DNA from: REEB95 sp035275845
GTDB lineage: Bacteria > Pseudomonadota > Alphaproteobacteria > ATCC43930 > CGMCC-115725
Assembly (NCBI GenBank): GCA_035275845.1
Contig: DATEMD010000062.1
Span: forward strand, 1 to 36,605
Direction: 5' to 3'
Length of the DNA stretch: 36,605 nt
Shown: positions 17,025-23,988 of the stretch, piece after piece
How the letters are laid out: every line of letters begins with the position of its first letter
Numbering within the stretch: the stretch's first letter is position 1
The notes under the pieces: generated by a model
Told to the model about the DNA's origin: nothing
The model's database searches: none
The model's input: the letters and a program-made list of their open reading frames with translations, nothing else
Made by a program: the position numbers and the translations under genes

Positions 17025-18463
17025 GCCGCGGCGTTGGCCGCCCGCGGCGTTAAAGTCGATGACACGACACGGTCCGGCGGCAGGATCACCCGCACCACCG
17101 TGCCTTGGTTCGGAACGCTTTCGATCACGAAGACGCCGCCATGCAGCTCGACGAGTTTCTTGGTCAAAGGCAGGCCTAGGCCCGTGCCGCCGCCGGTGCG
17201 GTTAAAGGCATTGTCGACCTGACCAAACGGCTCCAACACCATCGGTAAATCGCTTTCGGAGATGCCGACCCCGGTGTCGCGCACCTCGATGACCAGGCGA
17301 TCGAATTCGATCGAAGCGCGCACCGCGATCGAGCCGCCGGCCGGCGTGAACTTCACGCTGTTGGTCAGCAAATTGAGCACCACTTGGCGCAAACGGCGTT
17401 CGTCGCCGCGCACGCCAGCAACATCGGGCGCAATCACGCGGACGAGGTTGATCTCCTGCGCCGCTGCGCGGCGCGCCACCATGCGCACGCAGGATTCGAT
17501 CAGGTCGGTGACGTCGATGACATCGTCGGCCAGGTCAAGCCGCTCGGCCGTGATCTTCGTCAGATCGAGAATGTCATTGATCAGCTCCAGCAGATGCCGG
17601 CCGCTGGCGTTCAGATCGCGCGCATATTCGAGGTATTTCTCGTTGCCGATCGGTCCGAGCACCTCGCCGCTGATGATCTCGGAGAAGCCGATCACCGCAT
17701 TGAGCGGCGTGCGTAACTCGTGGCTCATGTTGGCGAGGAATTCCGACTTGGCGCGTAAGGCGCTTTCTGCCCGGCGATTGGCCTCGAACAGGCGGCCCAC
17801 CAGCTTCTCCTTCTCCGCCTTGTTGCGGATGAGCGCGATCAGCGACGCGAAGGAACGCCGCGCCATGAGGCTGAGGTTGAACGCAAAGGCAAGATACAGC
17901 ACGCCAAGCGCAATATGCGCCGGATCGCCAGCGGCGAAGGTGACGACGATGAGCGGCGCCACCACCGGCCAGACGAATGCATCGACCACCGGGACGTGCG
18001 CGGTGTAGCCCGAGGCAATGCCGCCGGCGAGGCCGGCGATGATGATCGGCACGAAGCTGTCAGTCGGCGCATTCGACCGGATGGCGACCGCCATCGCCAA
18101 ACTGCCCCATTGGCAGCCGGTCGCGGCGGCGAAGTACGTGACACGGCGAATCCATTGCTGTGGCTCGAACGTGTCATCGTGCCGATGCTTGTGATAGAGC
18201 CGCCACAGCACGATGCGAATGATGCAGATGCCGACGATCGACACGCCCCAACCGAGGAAGATGGGCGTGTCGAAGACAACCGACAGCAACCCGATCGCCG
18301 TCAACGTCACCACCAGATTGGTGGCGACCGGCCACGGCGACGAATAGAGCATGTCGGCCAGCTCGCGCTGGATCGCGGCATCGCCGACGTGCGGCGTCGG
18401 CGCAGCGGTATCCGCGTCGGCCGCAACGGTCGGGGGTTCACGCGTCAATTGGGCGGGAATCAT
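17021..18463 (-). CDS. Membrane sensor histidine kinase (orphan)
   Basis: A 480-residue protein. About six hydrophobic segments fill residues 45-205, with short loops and no obvious periplasmic sensor domain. The dimerisation domain has the phosphorylated His248 in FLANMSHELRTPLNAVIGFSE. The ATPase domain shows LRQVVLNLLTNSVKFT (N box), VRDTGVGI (G1) and GGGTGLGLPLTKKLVELHGG (G2). This resembles the PleC/DivJ-like kinases of alphaproteobacteria in its H box. No response regulator gene is adjacent. A perfect 9-bp inverted repeat lies just upstream of the start codon, and no clear ribosome site is seen there. The stimulus is unknown. Confidence 0.9.
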   Translation of the reverse strand: MIPAQLTREPPTVAADADTAAPTPHVGDAAIQRELADMLYSSPWPVATNLVVTLTAIGLLSVVFDTPIFLGWGVSIVGICIIRIVLWRLYHKHRHDDTFEPQQWIRRVTYFAAATGCQWGSLAMAVAIRSNAPTDSFVPIIIAGLAGGIASGYTAHVPVVDAFVWPVVAPLIVVTFAAGDPAHIALGVLYLAFAFNLSLMARRSFASLIALIRNKAEKEKLVGRLFEANRRAESALRAKSEFLANMSHELRTPLNAVIGFSEIISGEVLGPIGNEKYLEYARDLNASGRHLLELINDILDLTKITAERLDLADDVIDVTDLIESCVRMVARRAAAQEINLVRVIAPDVAGVRGDERRLRQVVLNLLTNSVKFTPAGGSIAVRASIEFDRLVIEVRDTGVGISESDLPMVLEPFGQVDNAFNRTGGGTGLGLPLTKKLVELHGGVFVIESVPNQGTVVRVILPPDRVVSSTLTPRAANAAA

Positions 18464-18512
18464 CGCCGTAAAGTCTAGAGACGATGTCCTAATGGTTTCC
18501 TAGACTTTGGCG
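18464..18512. repeat. Inverted repeat upstream of the histidine kinase gene
   Basis: AAAGTCTAG (18470-18478) is matched perfectly by CTAGACTTT (18500-18508) across a 21-nt spacer. CGCC (18464-18467) and GGCG (18509-18512) extend the arms after a 2-nt bulge. It directly abuts the kinase start codon (18463), so it could be an operator or an mRNA hairpin that hides the ribosome site. Confidence 0.55.
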
Positions 18513-18553
18513 GCATGTCGCTCAAATGCGGGTCGTCGCAAGACGCCTCAAAT

Positions 18554-18569
18554 GCCGTCTAAAAACGGC
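18554..18569. repeat. Short hairpin downstream of the dioxygenase-like gene
   Basis: GCCGT (18554-18558) and ACGGC (18565-18569) flank a CTAAAA loop. It lies 18 bp past the stop of the minus-strand gene at 18587. There is no U-tract after the stem, so it is at most a weak terminator. Confidence 0.3.
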
Positions 18570-18586
18570 CACCGCAGGGAGCGGAA

Positions 18587-19555
18587 TCAACCCACGGGAT
18601 GGAAGATTCCCGGCGCAAAGGCGATGCGCTGTTGAGCCTGCTTCATGCGATCGGTCGGACCGATGGCGATACCCCACTGATCCATCCGGCCCGGCGGCCA
18701 GGTCCAGTCTTCCGGGCCCCGCGGCTTATAGCTCTTGCCGATGCGAGCGATCTCGGCGGTGTACTCGATGACCACTTCGTCCGGTCCGACGAAGTAGGCG
18801 AACACGTTGTTACCCGGCCCGTGGCGGCCGACGCCCCATTCGATCGCAAAGCCGCTTTCGCGCAGCCGGCCGGCCCCGCGCATGACGCTGTCGATGTCCG
18901 GCATCTCGAACGCGATGTGGTTGAGCGTCGGCGCCGTGCCGCGTGCAAACGCCAGGACATGGTGCTGGTCGTTACAACAGAGAAAGGTCATCATCCGCGT
19001 CTGGTCGATGACGCGGAATCCGAGATTGTCGACGTAGAAGGCGCTCATCGCGTCGACGTCGGCAGAGTTGAGCACGACGTGCGTGATGCCCATCGGCCGG
19101 TCCGCCCGCGTGTTCGCGTCGGCATGGCGCCGATCGCCGGTGATGACCCGCATGGTCCGGCCTTCGGGGTCCTTGAACGCAAAGCCGTAACCGCCGCCCG
19201 GTTCGTTGATCGTTCCCGGCTTCTCGAATTCGGCCAGGCCCGCTTTCTTGAGGCCGGCATGGATGGCGTTGATCTCGGTCTTGCCAGGTGCGGTCAGGTC
19301 GATGCGCAACAACTCGGCGCGCGGCCGGGCATGAAGGCCGAGGACGTGATGATACGGGCTGCTGCCGCGCAGATAGACCGATCCGGGATGTTCGACCACT
19401 GGCGCCAAACGCCAGATGTCGGTGTAGAACCGCGCCCGCGATTTAAGGTCGGTGACGCCGAGATCGACGCTCCGCAACCCGTCGACGCGCCCACCTTTGG
19501 CGCTTGCGCGCCCCACCGTTCCGGTTTTACCCGGCGATTTCAGTGGCTTGGCCAT
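18587..19555 (-). CDS. Two-domain VOC-fold (extradiol dioxygenase-like) protein
   Basis: A 322-residue protein made of two vicinal-oxygen-chelate modules (about 24-140 and 155-270), the architecture of type I extradiol ring-cleavage dioxygenases. The second module has the expected iron triad: His159 (GITHVVLNSAD), His213 (LNHIAFEM) and Glu264 (VVIEYTAEI). This suggests a working catechol 2,3-dioxygenase or dihydroxybiphenyl dioxygenase-like enzyme. The ATG at 19555 was chosen because GGAGG precedes it; an upstream extension exists but looks unconserved. It has an AT-rich promoter-like region of its own and no other ring-degradation gene beside it. The substrate is unknown. Confidence 0.85.
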   Translation of the reverse strand: MAKPLKSPGKTGTVGRASAKGGRVDGLRSVDLGVTDLKSRARFYTDIWRLAPVVEHPGSVYLRGSSPYHHVLGLHARPRAELLRIDLTAPGKTEINAIHAGLKKAGLAEFEKPGTINEPGGGYGFAFKDPEGRTMRVITGDRRHADANTRADRPMGITHVVLNSADVDAMSAFYVDNLGFRVIDQTRMMTFLCCNDQHHVLAFARGTAPTLNHIAFEMPDIDSVMRGAGRLRESGFAIEWGVGRHGPGNNVFAYFVGPDEVVIEYTAEIARIGKSYKPRGPEDWTWPPGRMDQWGIAIGPTDRMKQAQQRIAFAPGIFHPVG

Positions 19556-19644
19556 TGTCCTCCACTTCGCCGGGACTCCGGCGGCGCGCGCCACGTTCGC
19601 ACAAGAGGCGCTTACCTGTCGAGGCTTCGCGTTCAGAAGGTGAT

Positions 19645-19677
19645 TTTATAGTTTTAGAATCAATAGATTAGAACAAT
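19645..19677 (-). promoter_or_regulatory. AT-rich promoter-like region before the VOC dioxygenase gene
   Basis: A 33-bp AT island stands out in the 138-bp gap after der. On the minus strand it reads a good -10 (TATAAA, 19650-19645). TTCTAA lies 17 bp upstream of it as a poor -35, and TTGTTC lies slightly further away. Transcription would start near 19638. The weak -35 leaves room for an activator. Confidence 0.35.
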
Positions 19678-19693
19678 ATCCGGAGAGCTTCCG

Positions 19694-21040
19694 CTAAGAA
19701 TTCGCGGTGAACGGATTCTGGCCTTTTCGCAGCATCAGCCGCAGCGGTACGCCCGGAAGATCGAACTGCTCGCGCAACAGGTTCGCCAGATACCGCCGCC
19801 AGCTATCCGGCAGCTCCCCAGGCTTGGAGGCAAACAGGGCAAAGGTCGGCGGCCGGATATTGACCTGGGTCATGTAGCGGAGCTTGAGCCGCCGGCCGCC
19901 AACCAGCGGCGGCGGGTGGCGCTCTTGCGCCCGCGCCAGGAAGCGGTTGAGCGCGCCGGTCGGTACGCGGTGGTTCCATGCGGCATGCGCCTTGAGCACC
20001 GCCGGCAGCAGCTTGGCCACGCCGGCGCCGGTCGCTGCCGACAGCGTCAACGGCCGCAGACCTGCCAGTTGCGGCAGCGACTCGGAAATCCGCTCGACGA
20101 TATCGGTCAGCGCCTTCTTGGGCCCGGTGACGAGATCCCATTTGTTGGCGGCGAGCACGATCGCCCGCCCCTCGTCCGCAATGAGCCGCGCGATCGCCAA
20201 ATCCTGGCGCTGCACGCCAGCGGTGGCGTCGATGACCAAGACCACCACCTCGGCGAACCGGACAGCCTTGAGCGTGTCGCCGACGGCGAGTGTCTCGGCG
20301 CCTTTAGCCACCCTCGCCTTGCGCCGCAGCCCAGCGGTGTCGATGAGCTTGATCGGCTGACCACGCCATTGCCATTCGATCGCAATGGCATCGCGCGTGA
20401 TACCCGGCTCGGGTCCGGTGAGCACGCGCTCCTCGCCGAGCAGGCGATTGATCAGCGTCGACTTGCCGACGTTGGGACGACCGACCACCGCGAGCTGAAG
20501 CGGCGCGGCCCCTTTTGCCACTTCCGTCGCCGGCGCATCGCCAGATTCGGACGGCGCAAACGGTAGCAGCGCATCGTACAGCGCCAATACGCCCTCGCCG
20601 TGCTCGGCCGAAACCGGCACCGGCGTGCCGAGACCGAGCTCGAACGCTTCGGCCAGTCCGGGCGGCGCGCGGCCCTCGGTCTTGTTGGCGACCAGGATCA
20701 CCGGCTTGCCCTGCCGGCGCAGCCAGCGGGCAACATCGCGATCGAGTGCCGTTACGCCCTCGCGCGCGTCAATCACGAAGAGAGCGAGATCGGCGGCGGC
20801 CAACGCCTTCTCGGTCTGAAGCCGAAGCCGCGCCGCCATATCGCCGCGCGCCACCGTTTCTACGCCGGCAGTATCCATCAGCTTCACGGCGAGCCCGGCG
20901 AAATCGACCGTGGTTTCGCGGCGATCGCGCGTCAGCCCAGCTTCGCCCGCAACCAACGCCGTCTTACGGCCAGCCAGGCGATTGAACAGCGTCGATTTGC
21001 CGACATTGGGGCGGCCGACGATGGCGACGGAAAGCGGCAT
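19694..21040 (-). CDS. der: Ribosome assembly GTPase Der (EngA)
   Basis: A 448-residue protein with two tandem GTPase domains and a C-terminal KH-like domain. Both G1 loops read GRPNVGKST. G3 motifs are DTAG in each domain. G4 is NKTE in the first domain and NKWD in the second. The C-terminal part (RYMTQVNIRPPTFALFASKPGELPDSWRRYL) matches the KH-like domain. Der is essential for 50S subunit maturation. It lies 13 bp after bamB on the same strand; yfgM-like, bamB and der form one apparent operon. Confidence 0.97.
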   Translation of the reverse strand: MPLSVAIVGRPNVGKSTLFNRLAGRKTALVAGEAGLTRDRRETTVDFAGLAVKLMDTAGVETVARGDMAARLRLQTEKALAAADLALFVIDAREGVTALDRDVARWLRRQGKPVILVANKTEGRAPPGLAEAFELGLGTPVPVSAEHGEGVLALYDALLPFAPSESGDAPATEVAKGAAPLQLAVVGRPNVGKSTLINRLLGEERVLTGPEPGITRDAIAIEWQWRGQPIKLIDTAGLRRKARVAKGAETLAVGDTLKAVRFAEVVVLVIDATAGVQRQDLAIARLIADEGRAIVLAANKWDLVTGPKKALTDIVERISESLPQLAGLRPLTLSAATGAGVAKLLPAVLKAHAAWNHRVPTGALNRFLARAQERHPPPLVGGRRLKLRYMTQVNIRPPTFALFASKPGELPDSWRRYLANLLREQFDLPGVPLRLMLRKGQNPFTANS

Positions 21041-21053
21041 GGCGGTTTGCCGA

Positions 21054-22364
21054 TCACCGCAGCGCGGTCAGATCGGCCTTGTCGGTGATGACGTAGAGCG
21101 AGCCGCCCGCCACTACCGGATCAAGATAGACACCATCCGAGAATTTCATTTGGCCGAGCGGCTGACCGGTGTAGGGCGAGATCGACAACGCCTCGCCATT
21201 GGACGAGACAACCACCAGGCGATTGCCGGCCAGCACCGGTCCCGACCAGCGCAACGGGTTCTTCTTGTCTTTCTCGTTTTCGTACCGCGGCAACGGCCGC
21301 ACCCAGCGCACGTGCCCGTCGGAACGCAACAGACAGATCAGGTCGCGATCGTTGGCCAGGACATAGATGTAATCGCCGGCCACCCACGGCATGTGCGTGC
21401 CGCCGATATCCTGTTCCCACACGCGGTCGCCAGTGCGTAAGTCGATCGCTACGAGAATGCCCGAATGACTGATGGCAAATACGCGATCGCGGTCGATCAC
21501 CGGCTGACCGCGGATGTCGGCGAGCGACGACAGGGCGCCGAGCGGGCGTGAAGTTGCGAGATTGTCGGACCATACCGACCGGCCGTTTTCGACGCGCAGC
21601 GCATAAAGCTCGCCCGACGAGTACGGCACAATCACGGTATCGCCCTGCACCGCCGGACTCGCACCGATCAAGAGGTCGGTGGGTTCCGGAAGGCCGTTGT
21701 GCGTCCACAATCGATGCCCGTCGGCGGCCGCGAGGACTTCGAGTTCGTTATCGACGGTAATCGTGAAGACACGGCCGGCAAAGGCAGTCGGCGGCCCGTG
21801 TGCCGGACTCGCCAGGCTCTGGCGCCAGATTTCCTTGCCGGTTGCGGCATCGACAGCAACCACCTGGGCGTAGCCGGTGGCGATGAAGATGCGCCCGTCG
21901 GCATAAGCGATGCCGCCACCGAACATTTGTGTCTCGGCATCCTTTGGCTGCGGGTTGAAGCGCCATATGCGGTCGCCGCTTTTCGCGTCAAAGGCCGACA
22001 CGACGTCGTTGGCGTCAGCCGCGAACACGCGGCCGTTGGCGACGACCGGTTGCGCGGTGATGCGGCCGTAGCGCCAAGTGCCCTCGCCGACATCCGCCTT
22101 CCAGGCGCGGCCGATGTCGGGCGCGAGCGCAAGATGGTACATCGCGTGATCGGCATAGCCGCCGGCACCCGGCCATGCCGGATTGTTGAACGGCGACGGC
22201 AACGTGATCGGTGTCGCCTCGAGCTTGGGATCGGGCGTCAGCGCCTTTTCCAGCTCGAGAACGGAGATGCGCGTTCCTTCGAGTTGAACCTTCTTGGTGC
22301 CGCCGCAGGCCACAAGCGCCAGGCACGCCGCAAGCGCGACGCCGGTCGCGAGGCGGAAGGTCAT
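21054..22364 (-). CDS. bamB: Outer membrane assembly lipoprotein BamB
   Basis: A 436-residue lipoprotein. The signal MTFRLATGVALAACLALVACGG has lipobox LVAC. The mature part is a PQQ-like beta-propeller with repeated motifs such as GRVFAADANDVVSAFDAKSGDRIWRF, VVAVDAATGKEIWR, and VAIDLRTGDRVWEQ. BamB is the scaffold lipoprotein of the BAM complex that inserts outer-membrane barrels. The ATG at 22364 overlaps the stop of the upstream yfgM-like gene by 4 bp. Longer in-frame starts were rejected because they lie within that gene and would bury the signal peptide. Confidence 0.93.
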   Translation of the reverse strand: MTFRLATGVALAACLALVACGGTKKVQLEGTRISVLELEKALTPDPKLEATPITLPSPFNNPAWPGAGGYADHAMYHLALAPDIGRAWKADVGEGTWRYGRITAQPVVANGRVFAADANDVVSAFDAKSGDRIWRFNPQPKDAETQMFGGGIAYADGRIFIATGYAQVVAVDAATGKEIWRQSLASPAHGPPTAFAGRVFTITVDNELEVLAAADGHRLWTHNGLPEPTDLLIGASPAVQGDTVIVPYSSGELYALRVENGRSVWSDNLATSRPLGALSSLADIRGQPVIDRDRVFAISHSGILVAIDLRTGDRVWEQDIGGTHMPWVAGDYIYVLANDRDLICLLRSDGHVRWVRPLPRYENEKDKKNPLRWSGPVLAGNRLVVVSSNGEALSISPYTGQPLGQMKFSDGVYLDPVVAGGSLYVITDKADLTALR

Positions 22365-23005
22365 GGATTGAGAGCCGCGATCATCTGCGCGGCGCGCTGC
22401 CGCGCGCCTGGCGGCGCGTTCGGATCGTCGGCGAGCTGCTGGAAACTCTTGCGGGCGCCGGCATTGTCGCCGGTCTTCAGTTGGGCGAAGCCTGTGAGCT
22501 CGACGGCGAACGGACGCCACGGGCTGACGCCGTCGGTCATCGGTTTGAGTCGCTGGATCGCGCCGGCGGCGTCGCCTTTGTCGAGGGCCGCGCTGGCCGC
22601 AAGCAACGTCGCCGCCGCCCGATAAACCGGATCGGCCGACGTATCGGCCGCCAGCTGATCGTAAATCGCGAGCGCACCAGCGGCATCGCCGGTGCGCGTC
22701 TTGATCGCCGCCTCCTCGAAACGCGCCAGCATGGCGTGCCCCGCGCCCGCCTTCTGCGCAATGGCGGCGAAAGCATCGACAGCGTCTTTGTCCTTGCCGT
22801 CACGGACGAGATCGAGGGCCGCCGCGAAGCGGGTGCCATCGGCGGCACTGCGCTGGTCGCGGTACTGCCGCCAGCCGACGCCAACCGCGGTTGCGACGAC
22901 GAGGAGGACCGCCGCGACGATCACCCACCGGCCATGACGCGCCCACAGCTTCGCGAGGTTCTCCTTACGGAGTTCCTCGTCGATTTCCCGGAAGATGTCG
23001 CTCAA
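22361..23005 (-). CDS. YfgM-like TPR membrane protein
   Basis: A 214-residue protein with an N-in orientation: a cytoplasmic segment (MSDIFREIDEELRKENLAKLW), one membrane helix at about 26-45, and a periplasmic Ala-rich helical region with TPR-like repeats. This matches the YfgM/TPR_21 family. YfgM is an ancillary partner of the SecYEG translocon and periplasmic chaperones in E. coli. The position immediately before bamB and der agrees with that family. The periplasmic topology is inferred from the single helix. Its start faces the divergent DUF2794 gene across a 184-bp gap. Confidence 0.85.
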   Translation of the reverse strand: MSDIFREIDEELRKENLAKLWARHGRWVIVAAVLLVVATAVGVGWRQYRDQRSAADGTRFAAALDLVRDGKDKDAVDAFAAIAQKAGAGHAMLARFEEAAIKTRTGDAAGALAIYDQLAADTSADPVYRAAATLLAASAALDKGDAAGAIQRLKPMTDGVSPWRPFAVELTGFAQLKTGDNAGARKSFQQLADDPNAPPGARQRAAQMIAALNP

Positions 23006-23022
23006 AACCCAGCCCCGACCCG

Positions 23023-23088
23023 CGAAAAATGCCCGGTACCATAACGCCTTGCCGACATTCCTGCAAACCCCGGACAGCGCATTTTTCG
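23023..23088. repeat. 10-bp inverted repeat between divergent genes
   Basis: CGAAAAATGC (23023-23032) and its exact reverse complement GCATTTTTCG (23079-23088) are separated by 46 bp. They lie between the yfgM-like gene and the DUF2794 gene, so they could be paired operator half-sites for two divergent promoters, or a cruciform/hairpin. Confidence 0.45.
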
Positions 23089-23189
23089 GGGCGCGTCGGT
23101 GCGACGGGGCGGCTGGATTTCAGCCGTGAAATAGGAAAGACTGAGGCATCAGGCACGCACAGCCCCGCGAACTGCCGCCGCGCATTTCA

Positions 23190-23558
23190 ATGGCCCCGAT
23201 CACCCGCCTCAACGATCACCGCACGCACAGGCGCATCTTCTTCAGCCGCACCGAACTCGATCAGCTGTTGCAAATCTACAGCCACCAAGTGATGCGGGGC
23301 GCCTGGCGCGACTACGCCATCGATCAACGCGACGGCGCGGCTACATTCTCGATCTTCCGGCACAGTCTCGAAAGCCCGCTGTTCACGGTCGTCAAAAGCG
23401 CGCCCGGTGAATCACGCCACGGCGCCTATGCGCTCCTGCATCGGCGTGTGCGGCTTGCCGCCGGTGGCACGTTACGGGAGGTTCTGGCCGAGCTCGAACG
23501 TGAGACGCGACGTGGCGGACGCGCGATCGGCGCGCTTGCTTTGCTGACGCCGGGCTGA
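23190..23558 (+). CDS. DUF2794 family protein
   Basis: A 122-residue protein matching the alphaproteobacterial DUF2794 family from memory: FFSRTELDQLLQIYSHQVM, GAWRDYAIDQRDGAATFSIFRHSLESPLFTVVKS, and a conserved end around LREVLAELERETR. It has no signal peptide and no membrane segment. Function is unknown. The first ATG is used; the preceding sequence has no strong Shine-Dalgarno site. Immediately downstream, in the same reading frame after the stop codon, is the remnant of a lipid A deacylase gene. Confidence 0.82.
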   Translation: MAPITRLNDHRTHRRIFFSRTELDQLLQIYSHQVMRGAWRDYAIDQRDGAATFSIFRHSLESPLFTVVKSAPGESRHGAYALLHRRVRLAAGGTLREVLAELERETRRGGRAIGALALLTPG

Positions 23559-23559
23559 C

Positions 23560-23900
23560 ATGAAGGGGCAGAGCCACTTGGCAAACGCAGGGATTTTCGC
23601 CAAAGTGACGCGCCGTTCGGAACGACGCGGGGGCATCCGGAAGATCGGCGTGGGTGGGGACATGTTGCCTGGATCCTGGCCATCGGGCTGACGCCTCTTC
23701 CGTTTGCGGCGCACGCCGGGGACGGCATCATCGACGAAATCAAACTGGGTGTTCTGGACCATGACGTTCCGATCGGCGGCGATCACCAGGAATGCTGCGT
23801 CGACGCCAATGGCGAGATGCTGTTCACGTCACCAAGCATTGTCAGTTGGTTCTGGGCACCGCGACCGAACCTGGGCGTGCGCATGGGTTTCCGGTTTTAG
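23560..23900 (+). pseudogene. Remnant of a PagL-like lipid A deacylase (acyloxyacyl hydrolase) gene
   Basis: Between 23559 and 23988 there is no intact gene. The frame ending at the TAG 23898-23900 reads a signal peptide core (VAWILAIGLTPLPFAAHA) and then GIIDEIKLGVLDHDVP, VDANGEMLFTSPS and WFWAPRP. That is the N-terminal pattern of alphaproteobacterial acyloxyacyl hydrolase/PagL proteins. It then ends NLGVRMGFRF, which looks like the last beta-strand of the barrel. The middle of the barrel, including the catalytic His-Ser region, is missing. The frame also has no ATG/GTG/TTG: the ATG at 23560 is in a different phase, and adding one base near 23654-23659 would join them. I read this as a decayed gene with an internal deletion. 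An unrelated small secreted peptide is the alternative. Confidence 0.6.
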
Positions 23901-23988
23901 CCGAGCCGGCGCCGGCCGCGCGTCGTAGGACACTGATGTCGCCGCTGCTTTCGCATCGGCCGCCGGCCGTTTCAACGAGCACTCTCAC

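Noticed and set aside
23704..23928. 74-codon plus-strand frame after DUF2794
   Set aside because: It is a different frame over the PagL-like remnant; its Ser/Arg/Thr-rich content is not protein-like, whereas the alternative frame shows a family pattern.
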